Assembly: GCA_016839425.1 (NCBI GenBank)
Contig: JAEOUI010000352.1
Coordinates: 1 to 11,905 of the forward strand
Reading direction: 5' to 3'
Length of the DNA stretch: 11,905 nucleotides
From: Promethearchaeota archaeon
GTDB lineage: Archaea; Asgardarchaeota; Lokiarchaeia; Sigynarchaeales; SOKP01
In this document: in pieces, positions 1-6,496 of the stretch
Layout of the letters: every line of letters begins with the position of its first letter
Position numbering within the stretch: position 1 is the stretch's first letter
The notes under the pieces: model-generated
The model's input: the letters and a program-made list of their open reading frames with translations, nothing else
Database searches by the model: none
Told to the model about the DNA's origin: nothing
Made by a program: the position numbers and the translations under genes

Positions 1-286
1 CGGAAGCGAGGGGAACGAACCCACAACCTTTTACTGGGACTTCGACGACGGAAACACCAGCACGGAGCGGGACCCAACGCACCAATACGCAACAGCAGGG
101 GAATATAATGTGACGCTAATCGTGACCGACGAGAACGGCGATACCGCTTCCTATATAGTGACTATCGAGGTCGTTGAGAAATCAACTCCTGATAGCATTC
201 CCTCTTTTTCACTTGGACTCGTTCTCGGCATTATCGGAACGCTTTCGATTGCTTGCGCAGTCGTAAAACGAAGAAAGAAAGCGTAG
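1..286 (+). CDS. PKD-domain surface protein, C-terminal fragment with membrane anchor (5' end outside window)
   Basis: The frame is open from base 2 to a TAG stop at 284-286 and has no start in the window, so this is the last ~94 residues of a larger protein. It contains the end of a PKD-type beta-sandwich: WDFDDG is followed by an H-x-Y, G-x-Y-x-V-x-L pattern (HQYATAGEYNVTLIV). A short linker with Ile-Pro-Ser-Phe-Ser leads to one hydrophobic segment (about 20 residues, Leu/Ile/Gly-rich) and a basic tail KRRKK. This tripartite end is the layout of archaeal C-terminal sorting/anchor domains, including those described for Lokiarchaeota. By family knowledge, PKD domains mediate extracellular adhesion or act as spacers; the catalytic or binding part, if any, lies upstream of the window. 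An extracellular orientation with a cytoplasmic basic tail is inferred. Confidence 0.85.
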   Translation, partial: GSEGNEPTTFYWDFDDGNTSTERDPTHQYATAGEYNVTLIVTDENGDTASYIVTIEVVEKSTPDSIPSFSLGLVLGIIGTLSIACAVVKRRKKA

Positions 287-314
287 GACCCGAATATACT
301 TTCTTATTAAACAC

Positions 315-343
315 TTTTTTTTAATTTTAATCCTTTTTTTTTT
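315..343 (+). terminator. Poly-T transcription terminators of the PKD-protein gene
   Basis: Two uninterrupted T-tracts, 8 T at 315-322 and 10 T at 334-343, begin about 30 bases after the TAG stop of the PKD-protein gene, with no strong hairpin before them. Archaeal RNA polymerase terminates on such oligo-T tracts without a stem-loop, so these fit a double terminator. Confidence 0.6.
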
Positions 344-673
344 AATTTTGTGTAAATAACGATCGATTAGAGAAAAAATATCAATTTTTTGAATCCCAAT
401 AGTTTTAACAAAAAGTGCGTAATAATATCGGTTTTTTTATTTATATTATTTGAACATTAGTTGACAATAACTGTCGAGGATCCCTTCCAGTCGCACTTTT
501 GTCTAAAAAAACTTGTTGTTTTTATAACCCCTTAACCGAGATTTCCCATCCTGTTTTTGATCCATTGTGGCGGAAGTGACCTCGATATCGCTACTTTTTT
601 CCTGTTTGATCGATATTTTAGGCGGACCCGCAACAAATCTTTCGCAAATTTGTGATTTGGGGTTGAAGGGTTT
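344..673. other. Gene-free stretch with inverted repeats
   Basis: I see no convincing coding region, tRNA or rRNA here. It is AT-rich with some mixed-composition patches (530-660). Two inverted repeats stand out. AAAAGTGCG at 411-419 is matched by its reverse complement at 492-500 with a 72-base spacer. ACAAAT at 633-638 faces ATTTGT at 648-653 across a 9-base loop. These could be parts of an unrecognised small RNA or of the flanking transcripts' 3' ends, but nothing identifies a family. Box C/D or H/ACA signatures were not evident by eye. Confidence 0.4.
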
Positions 674-731
674 CATAAAAAAAGGGAAAAAGAAATAAAT
701 TCTTGAGGGTGCCCGTTTTCGACTAACGGGC
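674..731 (-). terminator. Hairpin plus T-tract terminator of the coiled-coil/zinc-ribbon gene
   Basis: GCCCGTT at 711-717 and AACGGGC at 725-731 form a perfect 7-bp stem with a 7-base loop. Read on the minus strand, the stem is followed by a pyrimidine-rich run with T3, T5 and T7 tracts (complement of 674-700). It starts 33 bases past the stop codon of the minus-strand gene at 764. A stem followed by U-rich RNA is a plausible intrinsic terminator. Confidence 0.6.
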
Positions 732-763
732 GCTGATGCGTCTTGGAACGCTCGATTTGGCTT

Positions 764-1750
764 CTAAAAGTCGTAGCCGCATTTTTTACAAACTTTTTTT
801 TTGGCGTACATCGGAATATGCCCCACATAGCTGAGCACTTTCGACTTGTCCTCTTCCACGCGTATGTCCTGTCCGACGGCACCACACATGGGGCAGGTCA
901 CTCGTTCCTCTGCGAAAAATCCGCCAGCCCCGATTTCGGGAGGTCGCATTTCGCTTAGTTCTGCCTCGAGGTCTTCCATTGACTTCGCCTGTTCGTCAAG
1001 GAGCGCTTCTCTCTCGGAGAGTGTGGTGTTAATTTCCGTGAGTTGATTATTTAAGTCCGAAATTTGGTCGTTTAATTCGGTTATTTGACTAGATAACGCG
1101 GTTTTTTCAGATTGTTCCTTGCTTATTTGATCGTTCAAGCCAGCAATCTTGGATTCTAGGTTTTGGACAGTTCCATTTTTATCTCCTATTTCTTCTTCAA
1201 GACTTGCTATTTTTGAGTCTTTTTCACTAATATCGGATTTAAGCGAGGCAATTTCCTCTTCATTTGTTGCAATCGCGTTTTCGAGATCGTTAATTTTTGC
1301 CTTAAGCCCTTCAATATTTGAATTCAATTCAGAGACCGTTTGACTAGCTTTTTCTATCTCGGCATCCTTGTCCTTGATGGTTCCTTCCAGTTCAGCAATC
1401 TTGGAGTTTGCGGCATCGAGTTTTGACTTTAAACCAGTAATTTCCGTGTTTAAAGACTCAATATCCATGTTTTTCTCGCCTTCTTTTGCCGAGGCGTTCT
1501 GAATGGTTTCTTCCAATTTCTTTTTGGTTTGCTCGTGTCCTGACTTCTCGCTTTCGAGAGATTTTTTGGTCCCTTCGAGTCCTTGCTGAGTCGATGCGAG
1601 CGTATCTTCCGTATCCACAAGTTTTTTCCTTAATTCCGAGAGTTGCTTTTCTAAATCGTTCACTTTTGCTCGCAAGTCGAGTAGAAATTTCCCTTCCACG
1701 GATATTTTTTTATCGGGCTTTTCTTCTGCTTTTGACCAATCAATTGACAT
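764..1750 (-). CDS. Long coiled-coil protein with C-terminal zinc ribbon
   Basis: The protein has 328 residues from the chosen ATG. After a short polar N-terminus (MSIDWSKAEEKPDKK), about residues 20-265 are an almost uninterrupted heptad-like coiled coil rich in Glu, Lys, Leu, Ser and Asn, with internally similar blocks such as SQITELNDQISDLNNQL. A short linker (EMRPPEIGAGGFF) leads to a zinc-binding C-terminus with CPMC (Cys286, Cys289) and CKKC (Cys321, Cys324) 31 residues apart, ending in CGYDF. There is no signal peptide or membrane segment, so it is probably cytoplasmic. There is no ATPase head, so an SMC or Rad50 assignment is not justified. The start is set by the ribosome site: a more upstream GTG at 1757-1759 lies inside the Shine-Dalgarno AAGGTGA, which is five bases before the ATG at 1748-1750. 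Function is unknown; a rod-like scaffold with a zinc-ribbon binding end is an inference. Confidence 0.88.
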   Translation of the reverse strand: MSIDWSKAEEKPDKKISVEGKFLLDLRAKVNDLEKQLSELRKKLVDTEDTLASTQQGLEGTKKSLESEKSGHEQTKKKLEETIQNASAKEGEKNMDIESLNTEITGLKSKLDAANSKIAELEGTIKDKDAEIEKASQTVSELNSNIEGLKAKINDLENAIATNEEEIASLKSDISEKDSKIASLEEEIGDKNGTVQNLESKIAGLNDQISKEQSEKTALSSQITELNDQISDLNNQLTEINTTLSEREALLDEQAKSMEDLEAELSEMRPPEIGAGGFFAEERVTCPMCGAVGQDIRVEEDKSKVLSYVGHIPMYAKKKVCKKCGYDF

Positions 1751-1755
1751 GCTTG

Positions 1756-1762
1756 TCACCTT
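1756..1762 (-). promoter_or_regulatory. Ribosome binding site deciding the start of the coiled-coil gene
   Basis: Read on the minus strand this is AAGGTGA, a strong match to the anti-Shine-Dalgarno complement GGAGGTGA, spaced five bases from ATG at 1750. Because the alternative GTG start lies within this motif, the ATG is the likelier initiator. Confidence 0.75.
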
Positions 1763-1845
1763 AAATTGAGGTATTTCTCAATGTTGTTAATAATAAATGA
1801 ATGTTTTTTTTATTTTGTTATTTATATGATATATTATAACATGTT

Positions 1846-1859
1846 CTTTTATATTTAAG
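1846..1859 (-). promoter_or_regulatory. Putative TATA box for the coiled-coil gene
   Basis: On the minus strand this reads CTTAAATATAAAAG, a good archaeal TATA-box match in the divergent intergenic region. A start site about 25 bases downstream would give a leader of roughly 70 bases. A second AT-rich candidate (ATAATATATCAT, minus strand, about 1830) is closer to the gene, so the exact box is uncertain. Confidence 0.4.
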
Positions 1860-1907
1860 CAATAAGTAAAAGTCCACAAAAAGCAATCTCGCACCATCAA
1901 AAAGGCA

Positions 1908-1916
1908 TTTTTATAG
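1908..1916 (+). promoter_or_regulatory. Putative TATA box for the LbH-LbH-phosphoesterase operon
   Basis: TTTTTATAG lies about 35-40 bases before the ATG at 1949, which would place transcription start near 1937-1942 and leave a leader of about 10 bases. No Shine-Dalgarno precedes the first gene, which fits a short-leader or leaderless operon message. Confidence 0.5.
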
Positions 1917-1948
1917 AAAAACATACAACTTCGACTCCCTGAAATAAA

Positions 1949-2854
1949 ATGCAGGAAAAAAATAAATCAATGCAAGAAAATATTAAAGCAAAGCAATCAG
2001 ATCAACCAGATTTCCTTTCTACTTCGGGAGTTTTCAAAACACCTTTTTGCTGCGTGATACTCTTGCAACTCTTGTTTGGCGGATTGATACTCATAACAAT
2101 TAATCTGTGGTTCTTCAATCATATCTACATCTTATTGACGGGAAGTGCTTTTTACTCGTTCGAACGCACTGCTTATTGGTGGGAATGGTTGTTGTTTCCT
2201 TTAAATGTGTATGGTAATCTCTATCTATTTAGTTTTTCGATCGTGTTATTTTCTGCTTTAATAAATGCGATTTTAAACAAATCTCACCCCCCACGAGAAG
2301 GGACTTTTGAAAGGGGCAGTAAGGATTGGAAATACGCTCATAGGAGATTTTGGAACGCTTATTTTCCAATTTGGTTAGTACGAGCACTCCCATTACCATG
2401 GTTGGACATTGCGGCGTATCGTTTCTTTGGAGTACGCATTGGGCGAGCAGTCGTTGCTTACGAAGGATATATTGACCCGCTGTTTGTCGAAATCGGAGAT
2501 CAGACCATGACTTCGCTTCACATATGCATTTTCTCTCATCTCATATATCATGATAAGATGATCATAAAAAAAATAAAGGTAGGTGAAAATTGCATTGTAG
2601 GACCCCATTCCATCTTGTTCCCTGGAACTATCCTGAAAGACAACGCCATTATGGGAGCAAATAGTTACACGATGATTGGTCAAGTTTTGGAGGGTAATCT
2701 CATTCATATAGGCAGACCAGCAACCACTCAACTTACTATCCAATCGGTCGAAAGTACCAGAAAAAAATTTTTTGAAACGAGTTTGAAATCAACCTCGACA
2801 GGGGAAAACTTAAACGAGAATGATAATAATAATAAAAACATAGAAGAGGATTAA
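1949..2854 (+). CDS. Membrane-anchored left-handed beta-helix (hexapeptide) acyltransferase-like protein 1
   Basis: The protein has 301 residues. A polar N-terminus is followed by hydrophobic segments at about 34-56 and 80-109, then a conserved junction (PPREGTFER, 114-122) and a PLPW...FFGVRIG segment (148-165) that starts a beta-helix. Hexapeptide-like turns are recognisable: FVEIGD (179-184), IKVGENCIVGPHSILFPGT (209-227), AIMGAN (233-238), and an ending IGRPAT (254-259) equivalent to the 'G-x-PA' end of many transferase hexapeptide proteins. The fold resembles the C-terminal part of Pls/peptide-synthetase-terminal-type proteins. By family knowledge such domains transfer acyl groups from CoA or carrier proteins, but the substrate is not readable and no catalytic His can be assigned safely; His220 is a candidate. 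The last 40 residues are a low-complexity Asn/Glu tail. It is the first gene of an operon with its paralogue 3 bases downstream. Confidence 0.82.
   Translation: MQEKNKSMQENIKAKQSDQPDFLSTSGVFKTPFCCVILLQLLFGGLILITINLWFFNHIYILLTGSAFYSFERTAYWWEWLLFPLNVYGNLYLFSFSIVLFSALINAILNKSHPPREGTFERGSKDWKYAHRRFWNAYFPIWLVRALPLPWLDIAAYRFFGVRIGRAVVAYEGYIDPLFVEIGDQTMTSLHICIFSHLIYHDKMIIKKIKVGENCIVGPHSILFPGTILKDNAIMGANSYTMIGQVLEGNLIHIGRPATTQLTIQSVESTRKKFFETSLKSTSTGENLNENDNNNKNIEED
2845..2849 (+). promoter_or_regulatory. Ribosome binding site supporting the GTG start at 2858
   Basis: GAGG with a leading A (AGAGG) sits eight bases before the GTG at 2858 and overlaps the 3' end of the preceding gene. The next in-frame ATG lies more than 20 codons in and would remove part of the conserved layout, so GTG is preferred. 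Confidence 0.6.
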
Positions 2855-2857
2855 GGC

Positions 2858-3607
2858 GTGTTCCAACCTGCAAGCTTGAAAGGCGAATCTCCCGTCCCAA
2901 TTGATGAAAGAATTAGAAAGAAGTACATGTTTCTTTACATAATTATTATCATCCTTAGCTTCATACCCTGTAGCATTTTTGAATATACTTATTTCATATT
3001 TCTATTTAGTGAGCAATCCATGTGGTTATTTTTCTTGCTCTTACCTTTTAATATCGTAATTCTGATTTATGTGCTTCAGTTTAGCGCCGCAATCATTTCG
3101 GCCCTGTTTCTTGTCGTGATTAAGACAATTTTTAACCCGAAAGAAGGAATATTTCGTCGAGATCCCAAGGATAAAGATTATTTTTTTTGGAACTTGAGAA
3201 ATCTCGTGAAAAAATGGCCGCTTCATGTGATGGCCTCAAATCCTTTTCCATGGCTCAAACATCGGGCCATCCTAAGATTTTTTGGTGTAAAAATCGGCAA
3301 AAAATCCATATGCGATAATTGCTGGATATCTTCTGAATTCGTTTCAATAGGGAATAATTGCATTATAGGAGTGAGCAGCGTTATCATTAGTTTTGGCGTG
3401 GAAGCAGAAACTTTTTTACTAAAGAAAATAATAATTGAAGATAATGTTGCTTTAGGTGCAAAATCCGTCATATTACCCGGAACGACCATAAAGCGCAATG
3501 TCAAGCTTTCGGCGTATTCAAGTACCGATTACGACGATATATTAGAAGAAGGACAAATTTATAATGGGTCTCCCGCAAGTAAAATAGAGGAAGTTAAAAT
3601 ACCTTGA
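2858..3607 (+). CDS. Membrane-anchored left-handed beta-helix (hexapeptide) acyltransferase-like protein 2, paralogue of the upstream gene
   Basis: The protein has 249 residues from a GTG start. The plan matches its upstream neighbour: hydrophobic segments at about 24-50 and 55-90, a junction NPKEGIFRRDPKD (93-105, compare PPREGTFERGSKD), then NPFPW...LRFFGVKIG (128-147) and beta-helix turns FVSIGNNCIIG (161-171), IIIEDNVALGAKSVILPGT (191-209) and a terminal NGSPAS (236-241). The shared junction, the PxPW motif and FFGVxIG make a tandem duplication clear, although overall identity is modest. It lacks the acidic C-terminal tail of its partner. It probably sits at the cytoplasmic membrane with the helix in the cytosol. 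The two may assemble as a mixed trimer, since LbH proteins are normally trimeric; that is inference. The next gene overlaps its stop by 4 bases. Confidence 0.82.
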   Translation: MFQPASLKGESPVPIDERIRKKYMFLYIIIIILSFIPCSIFEYTYFIFLFSEQSMWLFFLLLPFNIVILIYVLQFSAAIISALFLVVIKTIFNPKEGIFRRDPKDKDYFFWNLRNLVKKWPLHVMASNPFPWLKHRAILRFFGVKIGKKSICDNCWISSEFVSIGNNCIIGVSSVIISFGVEAETFLLKKIIIEDNVALGAKSVILPGTTIKRNVKLSAYSSTDYDDILEEGQIYNGSPASKIEEVKIP

Positions 3608-5190
3608 TTGATACATCAGTAAAGATAGATAAAAAGCTTAAAAAATCAAAAAGATTTGTAATTGTATCGGATACGCATATAACACCATCTGGTACCGAGT
3701 TTAACGAAAAGGTTTTTAATAAAGGCATTCAAAGAATAAATTCCATAAAGGACGTGACCCTTTACTTGCATTTAGGTGATGTTACTCAATCAGGCACATT
3801 ACTTGATTACGATTACGCCTACGAACAAAGTCAAAAGTTTAAACCAGTTTGCGTCGCACCCATAGAATATTTAATTGGAAATCACGACTCTTTAAACGTG
3901 GGATACCTGCTATTCGAGGAAATATTTGGAAAAAGACATTTTGAGTACGAAGACGATCAAATTTATGTTATTGGAATTGATAGCACGAAACCAGACTTGG
4001 GAGGAGGGATAATTCATCACGCAACTATTGAAGCTATAAAAAAAAGGCTTGCAACTCCCGAAAGGGAAGATAAGATTAAAATCGTCTGCTTTCATCATCA
4101 ACTCATCCCCATACCAAAGACTGGTAAGGAACGCTCGGCCATAGACGACTCTGGCAACATGCTCGAAATGTTACTCGATCAAAAAGCGGACTTGATTTTA
4201 AACGGTCATCGTCACATTTCAAACCTGTATACATTGAGTAGTTGCGCAAAAGACATGTATGTTTTTAACGCCGGCACATTTTGCTGTAATAAAACAAGAT
4301 ATCGCGAGTTATTCACTTATTCCGTGATTGATATTTTAGATAACAAGCTTAATTTCAAAATCATTCCCGTTTTAGAACCTGAATTTAAAAAAGAAATTCA
4401 TAGAAAGATTTACCACTATGAGCCAAGAAAAGTAGAAAAAAACGAAAGACCCTATTGTAAGTTCGTTCAAATGTCGCATTCGTTAATATCTGAAATCGAG
4501 GAGGATAAAATTACAAATCTCGACATTGCCATTGAAAAAATTAACAATATCGAAGAATTAGATCTCGTCATTCACTGCGGGAACTTAACGAATAATAGCT
4601 ACGATGTAGAATTTAGGATTGCTAGAGATAAATTAAGCGCAATAAACCACCCATTCTTAGTTGTTCCTGGATTCACGGATTCAATACCCCCAGCATGGTC
4701 TTTATGGGATAAGTATTTTGGGCCCTTGAATCCTTTGTTTGAAAATGAGAAAATATATTTCCAAGGATTTGACTCCACGACACCTGATTCTAACATCGGA
4801 TTCATAGGAAGAAAAAAATTATCTCGCTTTTTAAATAACGTTTTAAACTTGAGCCATCAAAAGATTTTTGGAGCGTGTTGTTTTCACAACATGATTCCAA
4901 CGCCTTTAAGTGTATGGAGAACCGAGTTAATGGATTCCGGAGACGCATTGTCTCAATTTTCTCGATCGCAGATATCGCTCGTCCTCAATAGCACTCCGAG
5001 CATATCTTTTAATGTGAAGATTGAGAATACAGTTTTCTCAAACGGGGGAAGCCTCGATGGCAGCAGATTTGAGCCCTCTTTCTTGGAAATTTCAATATAT
5101 AATGACGGTCTCACGATCATATCAGAAAATTCATTGCGTTCTAACACGAAAAAAATAATCGGAAAATATACGATTGAAATATTAAAGTGA
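3604..5190 (+). CDS. Tandem calcineurin-like metallophosphoesterase with a degenerate second domain
   Basis: The protein has 528 residues. Domain 1 (about 17-250) has the full metallophosphoesterase motif set: D23-x-H25, G58-D59, GNHD (92-95), H164 and GHRH (201-204). These bind two metal ions and hydrolyse phosphoesters. Domain 2 (about 285-510) aligns along its whole length (for example GIDSTKPD 124-131 against GFDSTTPD 388-395; FHHQLIPIP against FHNMIPTP), but the ligands are mostly gone: D23 becomes His292, H25 becomes Leu294, GD becomes Gly326-Asn327, GNHD becomes Gly356-Phe-Thr-Asp, and GHRH becomes Ser463-Thr-Pro-Ser. His428 remains. Domain 2 is therefore probably structural or regulatory. 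There is no signal peptide, so it is likely cytosolic. The start is TTG at 3604, overlapping the previous stop as TTGA; no ATG or GTG occurs before the first motif. The operon context suggests a membrane or envelope phosphoester or lipid-head substrate, but this is not shown. Confidence 0.88.
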   Translation: MIDTSVKIDKKLKKSKRFVIVSDTHITPSGTEFNEKVFNKGIQRINSIKDVTLYLHLGDVTQSGTLLDYDYAYEQSQKFKPVCVAPIEYLIGNHDSLNVGYLLFEEIFGKRHFEYEDDQIYVIGIDSTKPDLGGGIIHHATIEAIKKRLATPEREDKIKIVCFHHQLIPIPKTGKERSAIDDSGNMLEMLLDQKADLILNGHRHISNLYTLSSCAKDMYVFNAGTFCCNKTRYRELFTYSVIDILDNKLNFKIIPVLEPEFKKEIHRKIYHYEPRKVEKNERPYCKFVQMSHSLISEIEEDKITNLDIAIEKINNIEELDLVIHCGNLTNNSYDVEFRIARDKLSAINHPFLVVPGFTDSIPPAWSLWDKYFGPLNPLFENEKIYFQGFDSTTPDSNIGFIGRKKLSRFLNNVLNLSHQKIFGACCFHNMIPTPLSVWRTELMDSGDALSQFSRSQISLVLNSTPSISFNVKIENTVFSNGGSLDGSRFEPSFLEISIYNDGLTIISENSLRSNTKKIIGKYTIEILK

Positions 5191-5192
5191 AG

Positions 5193-5200
5193 TTTTTTTT
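5193..5200 (+). terminator. Poly-T tract after the phosphoesterase gene
   Basis: Eight consecutive T begin three bases past the TGA stop of the phosphoesterase gene. This fits archaeal T-tract termination and separates the LbH/phosphoesterase operon from the ThiI-like gene, although partial read-through across the 57-base gap is possible. Confidence 0.5.
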
Positions 5201-5247
5201 CGAGTGAGCCTTATGGAGATTAAAACATAACATTCACTATTGATCTA

Positions 5248-6474
5248 ATGGCTAGCACAACAATACTTCCAGATTACAACATGATTCTTATCAGATACAA
5301 TGAAATTTGGTTAAAATCAAATAAGGTAAAAATGAGAATGTTAAAAACCCTCATGAAAAATATAAAGAACATGCTCACGCAAGTGAATGTTCCATTCCAT
5401 AAATACCAATTAAGCAAGGATACATCAAGGATATTCTTTTTCTTCAAGAATCAAGACATTAAAAATGCGATTAATGTGTTAAAAAAGGTAGTAGGCGTCT
5501 ACTCTTTCAGCCCCGCATTAAGAACATCTAGTTCGATAAAAAACATATCGGAAAAATCCATTCATGTTGCTCGTCAAACGATCAAGAAGGGTGATAGCTT
5601 TGCCTTGAATGTAAAGCGTTCGGGAAACCACGAATATAGTTCAAAAGATATTGCCGTAGAGGTAGGTAAAGACATATTAGACATTTTTCAATCTTCGGGG
5701 ATTGAGTTAAAAGTAAACCTCACGAACCCGGATAAGACGATTTTCATAGAAGTTCGGGAGGATTTTTCGTATGTTTTCACGGATGTGATTAAAAGTGATT
5801 GGGGTGGCCTCCCGATAGAGACTAGTACAAAGATTGTGGTCATGGACATTGGCAGGCGTGAAGATCGTCTGGCAGGGTTCTTGCTTTTAAGGAGAGGTGC
5901 GGTAATTTACCCAATCAGATTTGATTTAACAGAAGATGATACCGCTTTCGAAAACTGGAAAGCGAATTGGTCCGCCGTTCACGAGTTCACGCCATTCTAT
6001 TCCTTAATCCTCTGGAGAATTAGATTTAAAGCTGCCTTGAATTTTATAAAAGAACGCTTTGGAGAGACCAACATCTGTAGTGCCTGCAGGATGCTTAGAT
6101 TTGCGACTATAGCATCTATCTTAAAAAAAGAGAGCGAAATGGAATTGAACGAAATACGGGCATTAACTGACGGTTTTGACATGAATCAAAGCTCACCTTG
6201 CTCCGATAGAATTGATTTATTATCACTCTCGCTCAATGGATTATTTTCCGAGCTACCCGTATTTACTCCCAATATTGGAATGGATAAAAAATCCATTGAT
6301 ACATATTTTTTAAAAATAAAGCAGGACATGAATGTCTTAGATTATTGCCCCTTGAAACCCCAAAACCAGGAATTTAACTCCGAAAAACTCGGAAAATTTA
6401 GAAGTTCTCCCGAATTTGAGAAACTAGTTGATGAATTAGAAAAAAGCGCCGAAAAAAGTAGTATAAAAAAATAA
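5248..6474 (+). CDS. ThiI-like tRNA-thiolation family protein with degenerate PP-loop
   Basis: The protein has 408 residues with ThiI architecture: an N-terminal ferredoxin-like domain (RYNEIWLKSN, 16-25, compare the family's RYGEIxLKS), a THUMP RNA-binding domain (about 85-185) and an AANH/PP-loop fold (about 190-400). ThiI adenylates U8 of tRNA with ATP and inserts sulfur to form 4-thiouridine. The ATP pyrophosphatase loop SGGxDS, expected after GGLPIETSTKIVVM, is instead IGRRED (201-206), so the canonical nucleotide-binding motif is lost while the surrounding helix (LAGFLLLRRG) is kept. Also retained are CxxC Cys277/Cys280, the form seen in methanogen ThiI, and Cys367 in DYCPLKP, the position of the catalytic E. 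coli Cys344. The region expected to read TGExLGQxxSQT is altered to TDGFDMNQSSPCS (307-319). There is no rhodanese domain. Met12 (5281) is an alternative start that better matches typical family N-termini. A ubiquitin-like carrier gene follows 22 bases later. Confidence 0.85.
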   Translation: MASTTILPDYNMILIRYNEIWLKSNKVKMRMLKTLMKNIKNMLTQVNVPFHKYQLSKDTSRIFFFFKNQDIKNAINVLKKVVGVYSFSPALRTSSSIKNISEKSIHVARQTIKKGDSFALNVKRSGNHEYSSKDIAVEVGKDILDIFQSSGIELKVNLTNPDKTIFIEVREDFSYVFTDVIKSDWGGLPIETSTKIVVMDIGRREDRLAGFLLLRRGAVIYPIRFDLTEDDTAFENWKANWSAVHEFTPFYSLILWRIRFKAALNFIKERFGETNICSACRMLRFATIASILKKESEMELNEIRALTDGFDMNQSSPCSDRIDLLSLSLNGLFSELPVFTPNIGMDKKSIDTYFLKIKQDMNVLDYCPLKPQNQEFNSEKLGKFRSSPEFEKLVDELEKSAEKSSIKK

Positions 6475-6485
6475 TATTTCTACAA

Positions 6486-6490
6486 GAGGT
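6486..6490 (+). promoter_or_regulatory. Ribosome binding site of the MoaD/ThiS-like gene
   Basis: GAGGT lies six bases before ATG at 6497, in the 22-base gap after the ThiI-like gene. It supports translation of the second gene from a shared message. Confidence 0.65.
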
Positions 6491-6496
6491 AATGAA

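Noticed and set aside
764..1750. SMC or Rad50-like ATPase assignment
   Set aside because: Only the coiled coil is similar in composition. There is no Walker A, Walker B or hinge, and the C-terminus is a zinc ribbon.
1757..1759. GTG start for the coiled-coil gene
   Set aside because: This GTG is part of the Shine-Dalgarno AAGGTGA that serves the ATG nine bases downstream.
743..1764. Several plus-strand ORFs inside the coiled-coil gene
   Set aside because: They are reading-frame shadows of a repetitive Ser/Glu/Leu-rich gene; their Phe/Ser-rich translations are typical antisense images of heptad repeats.
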